Shown: positions 14,063 to 24,654, counted from the stretch's first letter. The stretch: DNA of 64,000 nt from an uncultured Clostridia bacterium (GCA_947168855.1 CAMVNO010000005.1:1-64000); one strand, 5' to 3'. Made by a program: numbers and translations. The notes: generated by a model not told the origin, from the letters alone.

Positions 14063-15461
14063 GCTCAGAAATTCCATTCGCGACGCGATCCTCGAAAGCG
14101 GTCTCAAAAGCGGCATGACCGTTTCGTTCCATCACCATCTCCGCAACGGCGACTACGTGCTGAACATGGTCATGGACGAGATCGCCGCTTTGGGCATCCG
14201 CGACCTCACCGTGAACGCCAGCTCGCTGTTCGATACGCATGCGCCGCTCAAAGAGCATATCAAAAACGGCGTCGTAACGACCATTCTCACCGACTACATG
14301 TCCGCGGGACTCGGCAGCTTCATCTCCGCGGGCGGCATGGAAAACCCCGTGCAGTTCCGCACGCACGGCGGACGCCCCGCCGACATCGAAAGCGGCAGAA
14401 CGCCGATCGACGTGGCGTTCATCGCCGCGCCCGCGGCTGATCCGATGGGCAACTGCACCGGCAAGCTCGGCAAGTCCGCCTGCGGTTCGCTGGGCTACGC
14501 GATCCCCGACGCGAAAAACGCAAAGTTCGTCGTGGCGATCACGGACGAGCTGCACCCCTATCCGCTTACCGGCTGGTCGATTCCCGAAACCGATGTGGAC
14601 GCGGTGGTCGTCGTCGATTCGATCGGCGATCCGAAGGGCATCGTATCCGGCACCACCAAGATCACGCGCGATCCGGTGGGCCTTCTGATGGCGCAGACCG
14701 CGGTCGACGTGATCAAAGCGTCCGGGCTTTTGAAGGACGGCTTCAGCTTCCAGACCGGCGCGGGCGGTGCCTCGCTGGCGGCTGCGAAATATCTGAAAGA
14801 CGTGATGCTGAAGGAGAAGATCCGCGGAAGCTTCGGGCTCGGCGGCATCACCGGATACCTTGTGGACATGCTGAACGAAGGCTGCTTCGACGCTCTCATG
14901 GACGTGCAGTGCTTTGATTTGAAGGCGGTCGAATCCATCCGGAACAATCCGAAACATTGCGAGATCTCCGCAACGCATTACGCTTCGCCCTTTGCAAAGA
15001 GCGCGGTCGTCGATTCGCTCGACGTAGTCATTCTCGGCGCAACGCAGCTCGACACGGACTTCAACGTCAACGTTCATACCGACTCGAACGGCTGCATCAT
15101 GGGCGGTTCGGGCGGACACAGCGACACCGCGGCGGGCGCAAAGCTCTCCATGATCATCGCGCCGCTCTCCCGCGCAAGGCTTCCGATCGTGACCGACCGC
15201 GTGACCTGCATTTCTACCCCGGGCAGCACGATCGACGTGCTCGTGACGCAGAAGGGCGTTGCGGTCAATCCGAAGGACGTCGAGCTCAAAGAGCGTCTCA
15301 GGGACGCGGGCGTGGAAGTCGTAGACATCCATGAGCTCAAGGAAACGGCGGAGCGCATCAGCGGCGTTCCCCAAAAGCCGCGGCTCGGCGAAAAGATCGT
15401 CGCCGACGTCATCTATCGCGACGGCACGGTGATCGACCGGATCCGGGAAGTGCTGAAATAA
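14055..15461 (+). CDS. citF: CitF-like citramalate/citrate lyase alpha subunit (CoA/ACP transferase)
   Basis: A 468-residue protein of the citrate lyase alpha family, somewhat shorter than typical CitF. It would transfer the thioester from an acetyl carrier to citramalate, forming citramalyl thioester for CitE and releasing acetate. Its sequence includes VSFHHHLRNGDYVLN, GGSGGHSDTAAGAKLS and STPGSTIDVLVTQ, all typical. ATG 14055 lies inside the end of citE, showing translational coupling. The gamma subunit (acyl carrier CitD) is not found anywhere in this operon, so the carrier is encoded elsewhere or free CoA is used. Confidence 0.85.
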   Translation: MNKLRNSIRDAILESGLKSGMTVSFHHHLRNGDYVLNMVMDEIAALGIRDLTVNASSLFDTHAPLKEHIKNGVVTTILTDYMSAGLGSFISAGGMENPVQFRTHGGRPADIESGRTPIDVAFIAAPAADPMGNCTGKLGKSACGSLGYAIPDAKNAKFVVAITDELHPYPLTGWSIPETDVDAVVVVDSIGDPKGIVSGTTKITRDPVGLLMAQTAVDVIKASGLLKDGFSFQTGAGGASLAAAKYLKDVMLKEKIRGSFGLGGITGYLVDMLNEGCFDALMDVQCFDLKAVESIRNNPKHCEISATHYASPFAKSAVVDSLDVVILGATQLDTDFNVNVHTDSNGCIMGGSGGHSDTAAGAKLSMIIAPLSRARLPIVTDRVTCISTPGSTIDVLVTQKGVAVNPKDVELKERLRDAGVEVVDIHELKETAERISGVPQKPRLGEKIVADVIYRDGTVIDRIREVLK

Positions 15462-15470
15462 GGAGCGAGT

Positions 15471-16310
15471 ATGAGAGAAATACAGGCAAATCTTTTGACC
15501 GAAACGATCGCGCGGCTTGCCGTCGAGGCGAACTGCGTGCTCCCGTGCGACGTGAAGCGCCGCATTGAGGACGCCCGGAAGAACGAACCGTGGGAAACCG
15601 CGCAGGGCATTCTCGATAAAATCATTGAAAACTACGGCATCGCGGAAGCGAACACGGTGCCGATCTGCCAGGACACCGGCGTTTGCTGCGTGTTTCTGAA
15701 GATCGGACAGGACGTGCATATCGAGGGCGACCTCCGCGCCGCCGTCGACGAAGGCGTGAGGCGGGGCTATACGGAAGGATATCTCCGTAAGTCCGTGGTG
15801 AAGGATCCGCTGCGCCGCCGGAACACCGGCGACAACACGCCCGCCATGCTCTATACGGAGATCGTGCCGGGCGACCGGCTCGAGATCACCGTTGCGCCGA
15901 AGGGCTTCGGCAGCGAAAACATGAGCCGTCTTGCCATGCTCAAGCCCTCCGACGGCGTCGAAGGCGTCAAGGCGTTCATTCTGAAGACCGTCGAGGAAGC
16001 GGGACCGAACCCCTGCCCGCCCGTCATCGTGGGCGTCGGCATCGGCGGCACGTTTGACAAGGCGGCGTATCTTGCGAAAAAGGCGCTGATGAGAAGCCTT
16101 GACGAGCGGAACGCGGATCCGTACTATGCCGATCTCGAAGCGGAACTGCTCGAAAAGATCAACGCGCTCGGCGTCGGTCCGCAGGGCTTCGGCGGCAGAA
16201 CCACGGCGCTTGCGGTCAACATCGAATGGATGCCGACGCACATTGCGGGGCTGCCCGTGGCGGTCAATATCAACTGCCACGTGACGCGGCACAAGACGGC
16301 TTTGCTGTGA
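15471..16310 (+). CDS. Mesaconase (class I fumarase-type) alpha subunit
   Basis: A 279-residue class I fumarate hydratase N-terminal type subunit with cysteines that would hold the catalytic [4Fe-4S] cluster (CQDTGVCCVFLKIG, NTGDNTPAMLYTE, NPCPPVIVGVGIGG, CHVTRHK). In the methylaspartate pathway this pair hydrates mesaconate to citramalate. The two-subunit form is also used for fumarate and tartrate, so substrate is inferred from neighbours. It lies 9 bases after citF and 10 before the beta subunit, with AAGGAGCG before ATG 15471. Confidence 0.85.
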   Translation: MREIQANLLTETIARLAVEANCVLPCDVKRRIEDARKNEPWETAQGILDKIIENYGIAEANTVPICQDTGVCCVFLKIGQDVHIEGDLRAAVDEGVRRGYTEGYLRKSVVKDPLRRRNTGDNTPAMLYTEIVPGDRLEITVAPKGFGSENMSRLAMLKPSDGVEGVKAFILKTVEEAGPNPCPPVIVGVGIGGTFDKAAYLAKKALMRSLDERNADPYYADLEAELLEKINALGVGPQGFGGRTTALAVNIEWMPTHIAGLPVAVNINCHVTRHKTALL

Positions 16311-16320
16311 GGGTACGGAT

Positions 16321-16875
16321 ATGGAACGAAAGATTCAGCTTCCCATCACACGGGAAATTGCAAGAACGATCAAGAGCGGCGAAAGCTGCCTGCTCTCGGG
16401 CGTGATCTACACCGCGCGCGACGCGGCGCATAAACGTCTCTGCGAGCTTCTTTCGGCAGGCAAGCCCCTGCCCTTCGACGTCAAGGACGCAACGATCTAT
16501 TACGTCGGACCGACACCCGCGAAACCCGGTCAAGTCATCGGCTCGGCGGGACCGACGACAAGCTACCGCATGGACGCGTACTCCCCCGCCATGATCGCCG
16601 CGGGCGAAACCGGCATGATCGGCAAGGGCAAACGCAGCGCGGAAGTCGTCGCCGCCATGAAGCAATACGGCGCGGTATACTTCGCCGCAATCGGCGGCGC
16701 AGGCGCGCTGCTTTCTAGCTGCATCAAAACAGCCGAAATCGTCTGCTATGAGGACCTCGGCGCGGAAGCGGTGCGGAGGCTCGAGGTTGAAAACCTCCCC
16801 GTCGTCTGCGTGATCGACAGCGAGGGAAACAATCTTTACGAGACCGGAAGAACGGCGTATTTGAACACGCTCTGA
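16321..16875 (+). CDS. Mesaconase (class I fumarase-type) beta subunit
   Basis: A 184-residue class I fumarase C-terminal type subunit, the swivelling partner of the preceding protein. Typical motifs are [28 protein letters not shown] and MIGKGKR, which shape the substrate pocket. Together the two would interconvert mesaconate and citramalate. It is the last gene of the first transcription unit; an internal promoter follows before glmS. Confidence 0.85.
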   Translation: MERKIQLPITREIARTIKSGESCLLSGVIYTARDAAHKRLCELLSAGKPLPFDVKDATIYYVGPTPAKPGQVIGSAGPTTSYRMDAYSPAMIAAGETGMIGKGKRSAEVVAAMKQYGAVYFAAIGGAGALLSSCIKTAEIVCYEDLGAEAVRRLEVENLPVVCVIDSEGNNLYETGRTAYLNTL

Positions 16876-16922
16876 TCCGTGCGGCGGCAGAAAATATATT
16901 GTATGTTTTCCGCTCGGGTATC

Positions 16923-16951
16923 TTGACTTTACAAGGGAATCGTCGTACGAT
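16923..16951 (+). promoter_or_regulatory. Probable internal promoter before glmS
   Basis: TTGACT, 17 bases, TACGAT, in the 140-base gap between the mesaconase and glutamate mutase genes. The -10 is imperfect. Confidence 0.6.
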
Positions 16952-17015
16952 TGCGATATATGCAAAGCGTATCCGAACGATACGAATCAGTAATCTTGAA
17001 TCAGAGAGGACGATC

Positions 17016-17438
17016 ATGGAAAAGCAAAAGAAAACGCTGGTCATCGGCGTCATCGGCGCGGACGTCCACGCCGTCGGCAACCAGATCCTGTACCATGCTT
17101 TCACCGATGCGGGCTTCAACGTCGTCAACCTCGGCGTCATGGTCTCGCAGGAGGAGTTTATCAACGCCGCGATCGAAACGAATGCGGACGCGATCGTCGT
17201 ATCGTCTCTGTACGGTCAGGGCGAGCTCGACTGCCGCGGTCTTCGCGAAAAGTGCGACGAAGCCGGGCTTGAGCACATCCTGCTCTACGTCGGCGGCAAC
17301 ATCGTCATCGGCAAGCAGCCGTTTGAAGAGGTTGAGAAGCGTTTCAAGGCGATGGGCTTCGACCGCTCCTTCCCGCCGGGAACCGCACCCGAGGTGGATA
17401 TCGCGTATCTCAAGCAGGATCTGCACGTGGAGGACTGA
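17016..17438 (+). CDS. glmS: Glutamate mutase S subunit (B12-binding)
   Basis: A 140-residue cobalamin-binding subunit of glutamate mutase, which converts L-glutamate to (2S,3S)-3-methylaspartate by adenosylcobalamin radical chemistry. The base-off B12 motif DVHAVG (DxHxxG) is at about residues 14-19, with SLYGQGE and the GGN segment further on, as in the family. Length matches known GlmS proteins. ATG 17016 has AGAGAGG upstream. Gene order S-L-E followed by the ammonia-lyase is the classic one from Clostridium. Confidence 0.95.
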   Translation: MEKQKKTLVIGVIGADVHAVGNQILYHAFTDAGFNVVNLGVMVSQEEFINAAIETNADAIVVSSLYGQGELDCRGLREKCDEAGLEHILLYVGGNIVIGKQPFEEVEKRFKAMGFDRSFPPGTAPEVDIAYLKQDLHVED

Positions 17439-17456
17439 CGCACGGGAGTTCGGGCG

Positions 17457-18845
17457 ATGAAACCAGTTCTTTTGATCGATTTCGGCAGCACCTATACCAA
17501 AGTGACTGCGGCGGACGTTGACGCGCCGCGGCTTTTGGGCACCGCGAATTCCTATACCACAATCGAGACCGACATCAACGACGGGCTTGCCGACGCGCTC
17601 CGTAAACTCGAAGCGCAGACGGGCAAGCTCGATTTTTGCGCGCGTTACGCCTGTTCGAGCGCCGCGGGCGGACTTCGGATGCTCGCCAGCGGGCTTGTGC
17701 CGGAGCTGACCGCCGAGGCGGCGAAAACCGCGTCTTTAGGCGCGGGCGCGAAGGTGCTCAAAACCTATTCGTTCAAGCTCAACGAGGACGACGCGGACGA
17801 GATCAAGGCGCTGAATCCCGACATCTTCCTGCTCGTGGGCGGCACGGACGGCGGCAATACCGAAACCATCATCCACAATGCAAAGGTGATCGCCGAGATC
17901 GGCGGGGACTACCCCGTCATCCTTGCGGGCAACCGCAACGCGGCGCGCACCTGCGCTAAGATTCTCGAGGGCCGCGAGGTGCACATCACCGAAAACGTCA
18001 TGCCGTCGTTCAATGTGCTGAACACCGAGCCGGTGCAGAAGGAGATCCGCGAGGTCTTTTTGAACCGCATCATTCAGGCGAAGGGGCTTTCAAAGGCCGC
18101 GGAGCTGATCTCCGGCATTCTGATGCCGACGCCGAGCGCGGTCATGACGGCGATCAAGCTTTTGGCGGAGGGCACCGAAACCCAGAAGGGCATCGGCGAT
18201 CTCGTGGCGGTGGACGTCGGCGGCGCGACGACGGACGTATACTCCGTGGCGGAGGGGCTTCCGGACGACCCGCGAACCGCTCTGCGCGGCATTCCCGAGC
18301 CGTACATCAAGCGCACGGTCGAGGGCGACATCGGCATGCGGTACAGCATCCGGGGCATTGTCGACGCGGCGGGGCTCAAGAAGGTCGCGGCGATCGCGGA
18401 ACTGAGCGAGGAACGCCTTGACGCAATTGTCGATCTGTTTGCGACGCACACGGATATGCTGCCGTACGACGACGAATCGCAGCGCGCGGACGAAGCGCTT
18501 GCCAGCATGGCGGTACGCGTCGCGATGACGCGGCACGCGGGAAGGCTTTCCGAGATCTTCGGTCTCGGCGGGCTGCAGCTCATCCAAACCGGCAAAAACC
18601 TTTTGAACGTGGATCAGTTCATCGTCACGGGCGGTTCCCTGATCCACACCGAGCACACGGGACGGATCGCGTCCTACGGCTTCTTCGATCCGGAGGACCC
18701 CGGCTCCCTGAAACCGAAAAAATGCAACGTGCTCGTGGACCGAAGCTATATCATCGCCGCGATGGGACTTCTGTCCCGGTATTATCCCGATGCGGCGCTC
18801 ACCATTTTGAAAGAGGAGTTAGTAAAAGATGACGGTACAAAATAA
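17457..18845 (+). CDS. glmL: Glutamate mutase reactivation/accessory protein GlmL
   Basis: A 462-residue ASKHA-fold ATPase of the MutL/GlmL group, thought to reactivate glutamate mutase when its cobalamin is damaged. Phosphate-binding loops are visible: [11 protein letters not shown] at the N-terminus and [12 protein letters not shown] near residue 255. It starts 18 bases after glmS and overlaps glmE by 17 bases, consistent with one mRNA and coupled synthesis. Confidence 0.92.
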   Translation: MKPVLLIDFGSTYTKVTAADVDAPRLLGTANSYTTIETDINDGLADALRKLEAQTGKLDFCARYACSSAAGGLRMLASGLVPELTAEAAKTASLGAGAKVLKTYSFKLNEDDADEIKALNPDIFLLVGGTDGGNTETIIHNAKVIAEIGGDYPVILAGNRNAARTCAKILEGREVHITENVMPSFNVLNTEPVQKEIREVFLNRIIQAKGLSKAAELISGILMPTPSAVMTAIKLLAEGTETQKGIGDLVAVDVGGATTDVYSVAEGLPDDPRTALRGIPEPYIKRTVEGDIGMRYSIRGIVDAAGLKKVAAIAELSEERLDAIVDLFATHTDMLPYDDESQRADEALASMAVRVAMTRHAGRLSEIFGLGGLQLIQTGKNLLNVDQFIVTGGSLIHTEHTGRIASYGFFDPEDPGSLKPKKCNVLVDRSYIIAAMGLLSRYYPDAALTILKEELVKDDGTK

Positions 18846-20280
18846 GCGCATTCCGGATGACGAATTCAATGCCATCCGTGAGGAGGTTCTGAAGCAGTGG
18901 CCGACGGGCGCAGAGGTCGATCTCAAAGAAGCGATCGAATTCCACAAGGCGCTGCCGGATCACAAGGTGTTCAGCAAAAAGCTGGTCGACGCCAAAAACA
19001 AGGGGATCACGCTGATCCAGCCGCGCGCGGGCGTGGCTCTCATAGACGCGCAGATCGAGCTTCTGACGTACCTGCAGGACAAGGGCGAAGCGGACCTCCT
19101 GCCCACCACGATCGACAGCTATACGCGCCAGAACCGCTATCAGGAAGCGGAAAACGGCATTCGCGAATCCATGAAGGAGCGCCGTTCCATGCTGAACGGC
19201 TTCCCGGCGGTCAACCACGGCGTCGCGGGATGCCGCAGACTGATCAACGCTCTGGACACGCCCATCCAGGTGCGCCACGGCACGCCGGATGCGCGTCTTC
19301 TGACTGAGATCGCGTATGCGGGCGGCTTCACCAGCTATGAGGGCGGCGGCATCTCCTACAACCTGCCCTACGCGAAGAGCGTCCCGATGGAAAAGACGAT
19401 CGCGGACTGGCAGTACGTGGACCGGCTCACCGGCATCTATGAGGAAGCGGGCGTTTCCATCAACCGCGAGCCGTACGGTCCGCTGACCGGCACGCTCGTG
19501 CCCGCCTGCATTTCGAACGCGGTCGCGATCATCGAAGCGCTGCTTGCCGCCGAACAGGGCGTCAAGAACATCACCGTCGGCTACGGTCAGTGCGGCAATC
19601 TCGTACAGGACGTTGCGGCGATCCGTGTGCTTGAGGAGCTCACGAACGAATACCTCAAAAAGAACGGCTACAAGGACGTGATCGTCACCACCGTGTTCCA
19701 TCAGTGGATGGGCGGCTTCCCGCAGGACGAAGCGAAGGCGTTCGGCGTTATCAGCTGGGGCAGCGCGACGGCGGCGCTTTCGAAGGCGACCAAGGTCATC
19801 GTCAAGACCCCGCACGAGGCGGCGGGCGTTCCGACGATGGAAGCAAACGCGGAAGGTCTGCGCTGCACGAAGCAGGTCATCTCGATGCTCGCGGATCAGG
19901 TCTGCACCGCCGCGAACCTTGAGGAAGAAAAGTGGATGATCCGCTCCGAAACCCGCTGCATTGTTGACAAGTGCTTTGAGCTCGGCAACGGCGACATCGC
20001 GGACGGCTGCGTCAAGGCGGTCCTGTGCGGCGTGCTGGATATCCCGTTCGCGCCTTCGCGCTTCAACGCGGGCAAGATGCTTCCCGCGCGCGACAACACC
20101 GGCGCGATCCGCATCCTTGAGATGGGCAACCTGCCGTTCAACGACGAGATCAAGCAGTATCACCGCGCAAAGATCCAGGAGCGCGCAAAGGCGGAAAAGC
20201 GCAGCGCGACGTTCCAGATGGTCATCGACGACGTCTATGCGATCAGCAAGGGACGTCTCGTCGGAAGACCGAGGAATTGA
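18829..20280 (+). CDS. glmE: Glutamate mutase E (catalytic) subunit
   Basis: A 483-residue TIM-barrel subunit of adenosylcobalamin-dependent glutamate mutase, the same length as characterised clostridial GlmE. It pairs with GlmS to rearrange glutamate to 3-methylaspartate. Recognisable blocks include [45 protein letters not shown] and [10 protein letters not shown]. Its start lies inside glmL, preceded by GAGGAG within that gene. Confidence 0.95.
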   Translation: MTVQNKRIPDDEFNAIREEVLKQWPTGAEVDLKEAIEFHKALPDHKVFSKKLVDAKNKGITLIQPRAGVALIDAQIELLTYLQDKGEADLLPTTIDSYTRQNRYQEAENGIRESMKERRSMLNGFPAVNHGVAGCRRLINALDTPIQVRHGTPDARLLTEIAYAGGFTSYEGGGISYNLPYAKSVPMEKTIADWQYVDRLTGIYEEAGVSINREPYGPLTGTLVPACISNAVAIIEALLAAEQGVKNITVGYGQCGNLVQDVAAIRVLEELTNEYLKKNGYKDVIVTTVFHQWMGGFPQDEAKAFGVISWGSATAALSKATKVIVKTPHEAAGVPTMEANAEGLRCTKQVISMLADQVCTAANLEEEKWMIRSETRCIVDKCFELGNGDIADGCVKAVLCGVLDIPFAPSRFNAGKMLPARDNTGAIRILEMGNLPFNDEIKQYHRAKIQERAKAEKRSATFQMVIDDVYAISKGRLVGRPRN

Positions 20281-20353
20281 CCGATAGCCCTCCTTGTGTA
20301 AACACGCGGATTCTCCGCAAACAATAGAAAAGACTTACAGAAAGGCGAAAAAC

Positions 20354-21601
20354 ATGAAAATCATCGACGTTATCTGTTCCGCAGGCCGTACCGGCTTCTA
20401 TTTCGACGATCAGCGCGCCATCAAGGCGGGCGCAAAGTCCGACGGCGCAGCCTACATCGGCGAACCGAAAACCGCGGGCTTTACCTCCGTGCGTCAGCCC
20501 GGCGAATCCATCTCCGTCATGCTCATCCTCGAAGACGGACAGATGGCATACGGCGACTGCGCGGCGGTCCAGTACTCCGGCGCAGGCGGACGCGACCCGC
20601 TGTTCCTTGCAAAGGACTTCATCCCGATCATCGACAAGTACATCAAGCCGCAGCTCATCGGCAGAGAAGCGGACAACTTCCGCAAGCTCGCCGCGGATCT
20701 CGAAGCGATCACCGTGGACGGCAAGCGTCTCCACACCGCGATCCGCTACGGCGTGACGCAGGCGCTTCTGGACGCCGTCGCAAAGGCAAGTCATCGCATG
20801 ATGTGCGAGGTCGTTGCGGACGAATACGGCTGCACGATCGAGGAGAAGATGCTCGACGTCTTCACACAGTCCGGCGACGACCGCTATACGAACTCCGACA
20901 AGATGATCATCAAGGGCGCGCAGATCCTGCCGCACGCGCTGATCAACAACGTCAAGACCAAGCTCGGCGAGCACGGCGAACTGCTCCTTGAGTACGTCGC
21001 ATGGCTTCGCAACCGCGTCCTGCAGCTCAGAACGAGCGAGGACTACTGCCCGATCTTCCACATCGACGTGTACGGCACGATCGGCGCGGCGTTCGGAAAC
21101 GACAACTACAAGGCGATGGCGGACTACATGGCGAAGCTCGAAGAAGCGGCGAAGCCGTTCCACCTCCGCATTGAGGGACCGATGGACGTCGAGGACCGCG
21201 AAAAGCAGATGCTCGCGCTGAAGGCGATCACCAAGGAACTCGACGACCGCGGCATCAACGTGGAGATCGTGGCGGACGAGTGGTGCAACACGCTCGAGGA
21301 CATCAAGTACTTCGCCGACAACAAGGCGGGTCACATGGTCCAGATCAAGACGCCCGACCTCGGCGGCATCAACAACACGATCGAAGCGGTGCTGTACTGC
21401 AAGGAAAAGGGCATCGGCGCATACCAGGGCGGCACGTGCAACGAGACCGACCGCTCCGCGCAGGTCTGCGTGCAGTGCGCGATGGCGACCCGTCCCGATC
21501 AGATCCTCGCAAAGCCCGGCATGGGCGTCGACGAGGGCTACATGATCGTCTACAACGAGATGCAGCGCATCCTCGCGTACCTCAAAGCAAAGAAAGCATA
21601 A
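20354..21601 (+). CDS. mal: Methylaspartate ammonia-lyase
   Basis: A 415-residue enolase-superfamily enzyme that deaminates 3-methylaspartate to mesaconate and ammonia. Magnesium ligands are visible in HIDVYGTIG, LRIEGPMD and VADEWCNT, and the catalytic lysine in VQIKTPDLGG; the QGGTCNETDRSAQ block near the C-terminus is family-typical. ATG 20354 follows AGAAAGGCG; the frame extends upstream to 20294 without a ribosome site. It closes the pathway between glutamate mutase and mesaconase encoded just upstream. Confidence 0.95.
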   Translation: MKIIDVICSAGRTGFYFDDQRAIKAGAKSDGAAYIGEPKTAGFTSVRQPGESISVMLILEDGQMAYGDCAAVQYSGAGGRDPLFLAKDFIPIIDKYIKPQLIGREADNFRKLAADLEAITVDGKRLHTAIRYGVTQALLDAVAKASHRMMCEVVADEYGCTIEEKMLDVFTQSGDDRYTNSDKMIIKGAQILPHALINNVKTKLGEHGELLLEYVAWLRNRVLQLRTSEDYCPIFHIDVYGTIGAAFGNDNYKAMADYMAKLEEAAKPFHLRIEGPMDVEDREKQMLALKAITKELDDRGINVEIVADEWCNTLEDIKYFADNKAGHMVQIKTPDLGGINNTIEAVLYCKEKGIGAYQGGTCNETDRSAQVCVQCAMATRPDQILAKPGMGVDEGYMIVYNEMQRILAYLKAKKA

Positions 21602-21616
21602 CAACAGAACACACCA

Positions 21617-21650
21617 CAGGCGGTTCCAAAACGGGATCGCCTGTTTTTTT
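21617..21650 (+). terminator. Rho-independent terminator closing the glutamate-fermentation operon
   Basis: CAGGCG...CGCCTG stem with an extended G/C-A/T inner pairing, loop AAAA, followed by T8. Confidence 0.85.
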
Positions 21651-21664
21651 ACGCGTATTCCTGT

Positions 21665-21693
21665 TTGCTTTTCATGCGAAAGGATGCTATAAT
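21665..21693 (+). promoter_or_regulatory. Sigma-A promoter of the MBOAT operon
   Basis: TTGCTT, 17 bases, TATAAT. The leader is about 55 bases long. Confidence 0.8.
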
Positions 21694-21753
21694 TGTTTAT
21701 TATGATCGCATCCTGATGAAATACTGCGGTCAAATCAGACTGTTGGGATCGAA

Positions 21754-23190
21754 ATGGTTTTTTCCGGATTCACATTTTTATTGCTGTTCTTCCCGGTGAC
21801 GGTACTGCTCGTGCTGATCAGCCGAAATCTTCGCTGGCAGAACGCGGTGCTTTTGATCACGTCGCTGTTTTTCTACGCATGGGGCGAACCGAAGTGGATC
21901 CTTGCGATGCTTGCGGTGACGGCGGTCAATTATCTTTGCGCGCTGCCGCTGCAGAACGAAACGCTGTCGAGCGGTGTAAAGCGCCTGCTGCTTTCGATCG
22001 GCGTGCTCGGCGGGCTCGCGTTCCTGATCTATTTCAAGTATGCCGCATTTTTCGTCAACACGGTCGGCGGTCTGTTCGGTCGTCCGAATCTGCTCGCGCC
22101 GGTCGCGCTGCCGATCGGCATCTCGTTCTATACCTTCCAGGCGCTGACCTATACCGTTGACGTTTATCGCAAAAAAGCGCCGGTGCAGAAAAACCCCCTG
22201 AAGCTGCTTCTGTACGTCTCCTGCTTCCCGCAGCTGATCGCGGGACCGATCGTGCAGTACGCGGACATTGCGCCGCAGATTGACAATCGGAAAATCACCG
22301 CCGACGGATACATTCGCGGGTTTCGCCGATTCTGCATCGGGCTTGCGAAAAAAATCCTGCTTGCAAACCTCTGCGGCTCCGTGATCGCGGAGCTCGGCAT
22401 GGCGGATACGGGCACTTTGACCGTTCTCGGCGCATGGTTCGGCGCGATCCTGTACAGCCTGCAGATCTATTTCGACTTCTCCGCCTATTCGGACATGGCG
22501 ATCGGCATCGGTCGCATGCTCGGCTTTACCTACAAGGAAAACTTCAACTATCCCTACATGGCGGATTCCGTCACGGATTTCTGGCGCAGATGGCACATCT
22601 CCCTCGGCGCGTTCTTCCGCGATTATGTGTATATCCCGCTCGGCGGCAACCGTGTCGGCAAGCTGCGTTTTGTGCTGAATCTGCTGATCGTTTGGGGGCT
22701 TACAGGGCTTTGGCACGGCGCGAGCTGGAATTTCATCCTTTGGGGACTTCTGTACGGCGTACTGCTGATCTTTGAAAAGCTCATCCTCGGAAAGCGGCTT
22801 TCCCGCATTCCCTCCGTGATTCGCCGCATCTTTACGCTGCTTTTTGTGATGCTCGGCTGGATCATCTTCTATTACGAAGACGTTCGCCTGGGGCTTACGC
22901 ACATCGGCGCGCTGTTCGGAATCGCCCGCGTAGACGGCGCTTGGCAGGCGGCGCCGCTGTTTGACGACAAGTGGCTGCTGCTCTTAAAGTACGCCCTGCC
23001 GCTTCTGTTCATGTTCGTCGCGTGCACGCCGCTTGCGAAACGAATCGCCGAAACATGGGAAAACAGGCACCGGATCAGGCGCTGCGGCTTCGACCTTGCC
23101 GCAACGATTGTTTCCGTTGCGCTGCTTGCTCTTTCGCTGCTCTTTTTGATCGGGCAAAGCTATAACTCGTTCATCTATTTCCGTTTTTAA
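21754..23190 (+). CDS. MBOAT-family membrane O-acyltransferase (AlgI/DltB-like)
   Basis: A 478-residue multi-pass membrane protein of the MBOAT family. It carries the DFWRRWHISLGAFFRDYVYIPLGGNR signature in two parts around residues 270-300 and the catalytic histidine in LWHGASWNFILWG near residue 330. Such proteins pass acyl (usually acetyl) groups across the membrane to decorate surface polymers. It heads a three-gene operon with a DHHW/AlgJ-like protein and an RCC1-repeat protein, so polysaccharide O-acetylation is the best guess. The polymer is unknown. Confidence 0.88.
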   Translation: MVFSGFTFLLLFFPVTVLLVLISRNLRWQNAVLLITSLFFYAWGEPKWILAMLAVTAVNYLCALPLQNETLSSGVKRLLLSIGVLGGLAFLIYFKYAAFFVNTVGGLFGRPNLLAPVALPIGISFYTFQALTYTVDVYRKKAPVQKNPLKLLLYVSCFPQLIAGPIVQYADIAPQIDNRKITADGYIRGFRRFCIGLAKKILLANLCGSVIAELGMADTGTLTVLGAWFGAILYSLQIYFDFSAYSDMAIGIGRMLGFTYKENFNYPYMADSVTDFWRRWHISLGAFFRDYVYIPLGGNRVGKLRFVLNLLIVWGLTGLWHGASWNFILWGLLYGVLLIFEKLILGKRLSRIPSVIRRIFTLLFVMLGWIIFYYEDVRLGLTHIGALFGIARVDGAWQAAPLFDDKWLLLLKYALPLLFMFVACTPLAKRIAETWENRHRIRRCGFDLAATIVSVALLALSLLFLIGQSYNSFIYFRF

Positions 23191-23202
23191 GGAGAACGCC
23201 GT

Positions 23203-24654
23203 ATGAAAAAACTGCTGACAGTTCTGTATACATGGTGCCTCCTGCTGCTGCTCGGCTGCGGCGTGCTGCTGCTCGTCACCGCTCCGAAGGACGCGACCCT
23301 CTCCGAAAGCGAAAATCGCATGCTGGAAGCGTTCCCCTCCGCCGATGCGCAGAATCTGCTGTCCGGCGCGTTCTCGACCGGCTTTGAACAGTATCTGTCC
23401 GATCATTTCTTTCTGCGCGACGGCTGCATCCGGCTCACAAACACGATCAAGGACAGTCTTTCGCTTCTGTCCGACGCCGATGAGCTGAAGCTCGCCGCAA
23501 TGGATATGCGCGTTGACGACGCGCCTTCGGATGAGACCGAACCGGATCCCGAGCCGACCGCCTCCGACGATGTCCCCTCGCCGGCGCCTGTCGAAACCCC
23601 GTCGCCGGAGCCCGTTGAAACGCCCGCTCCCGAAGCGAATGAACCATCCGAGCCTTCGTCCGCGCTCGTTCGCGTGCCCATGGCGCTCCCCTCGCAGATG
23701 CCGCGGTCCCCGCTTCTTGACTATGACCGTACAAAAGACAAGTCGACTGCGGAGAAAGCGTACATCTATCTGGTCGACGCGAACGGTTCAAAAAAGCAGA
23801 TCGCGCGGTATTACAAGAGCTTTATCCGCGACGCGGCGAATCAGTTCAACCGGCTTGCTTCGCTGCTTCCCGAGGGCGGTCATATGTATGTTGCGCAGGC
23901 GCAGCGCGGCGAGCACGTCGTGCAGTACACGCTCAATCTCGACCAATACGCCGCTTATGAAACCGAGATCGAAGATTATCTGGAACCGCTTCTGGATGAA
24001 CGCATCAGCGTGTTCCGTACCATGGACATCCTCGAGCCGCATATCCGCGCAGGCGAATATGTGTACTATTATACCGATCATCACTGGACGCCGCTCGGCG
24101 CGTACTATATTCACAAAGCGATGATCGAAGCGCAGGGCAAGAAAGCCGTGCCGTATGCGGAGAACCGTCTGACCCGGCAAAGCGGCTATTACCGGGGATC
24201 GAACGCCGACAAGATCGAACGCCTGCTGCCGAGCGGCACGAAGGATTATGTGGAGGAGGTCGAACCGTCCCTCGCCTATGATTTCTATCGCGTGCAGAAC
24301 ATCAACCAGCTTACGCCGTATCCCCTGAACAGTCCGGATCTCAAGGGTTATCAGGCGCTTCTGTGGCTGAATCTGCGTCCCTGGAAGATGATCCGCACAT
24401 ATGAGAACACCGGCCGGAAAATGCTGCTCATTTGTGATTCGATGGGAATGGCGTTTGCGCCGTTCATGGCGTACTACTATGACGAGGTGCACATCGTCCG
24501 TCCGCACAGCACCTATTATTCCGTCAAGGAAGCCGGCGGCACGATCAAGCAGTACATCGATTACTGGGGCATTGACGATATCTATGTCGTGCAGGCCAAT
24601 TTCTTCACCGGCGACCTGTATCGTGTGGAGCTGAACCGCTCGATCGGAGACTGA
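23203..24654 (+). CDS. DHHW/AlgJ-like extracellular acetylation partner
   Basis: A 483-residue protein with one N-terminal membrane anchor (residues about 5-27) and an outside domain. A proline/glutamate-rich linker (residues about 105-150, repeated EP/TP pairs) precedes an SGNH-like fold: YYTDHHWTPLGAYY gives the DHHW signature and LLICDSMGMAFAPF the nucleophile serine block. Such proteins receive acetyl groups from an MBOAT partner and pass them to glycans. It begins 12 bases after the MBOAT gene with AAGGAGAA before ATG 23203. The linker is unusually long. Confidence 0.8.
   Translation: MKKLLTVLYTWCLLLLLGCGVLLLVTAPKDATLSESENRMLEAFPSADAQNLLSGAFSTGFEQYLSDHFFLRDGCIRLTNTIKDSLSLLSDADELKLAAMDMRVDDAPSDETEPDPEPTASDDVPSPAPVETPSPEPVETPAPEANEPSEPSSALVRVPMALPSQMPRSPLLDYDRTKDKSTAEKAYIYLVDANGSKKQIARYYKSFIRDAANQFNRLASLLPEGGHMYVAQAQRGEHVVQYTLNLDQYAAYETEIEDYLEPLLDERISVFRTMDILEPHIRAGEYVYYYTDHHWTPLGAYYIHKAMIEAQGKKAVPYAENRLTRQSGYYRGSNADKIERLLPSGTKDYVEEVEPSLAYDFYRVQNINQLTPYPLNSPDLKGYQALLWLNLRPWKMIRTYENTGRKMLLICDSMGMAFAPFMAYYYDEVHIVRPHSTYYSVKEAGGTIKQYIDYWGIDDIYVVQANFFTGDLYRVELNRSIGD

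Noticed and set aside
13875..16292. Very long minus-strand open frame opposite citF and mesaconase
   Set aside because: High-GC codon bias on the plus strand leaves the antisense frame open. The plus strand carries clear conserved proteins and ribosome sites; the antisense product is Arg/Asp/His-rich with no motifs.
16876..17015. Possible adenosylcobalamin riboswitch before glmS
   Set aside because: The gap is about 140 bases with a promoter in the middle, and no B12-box-like sequence was found.
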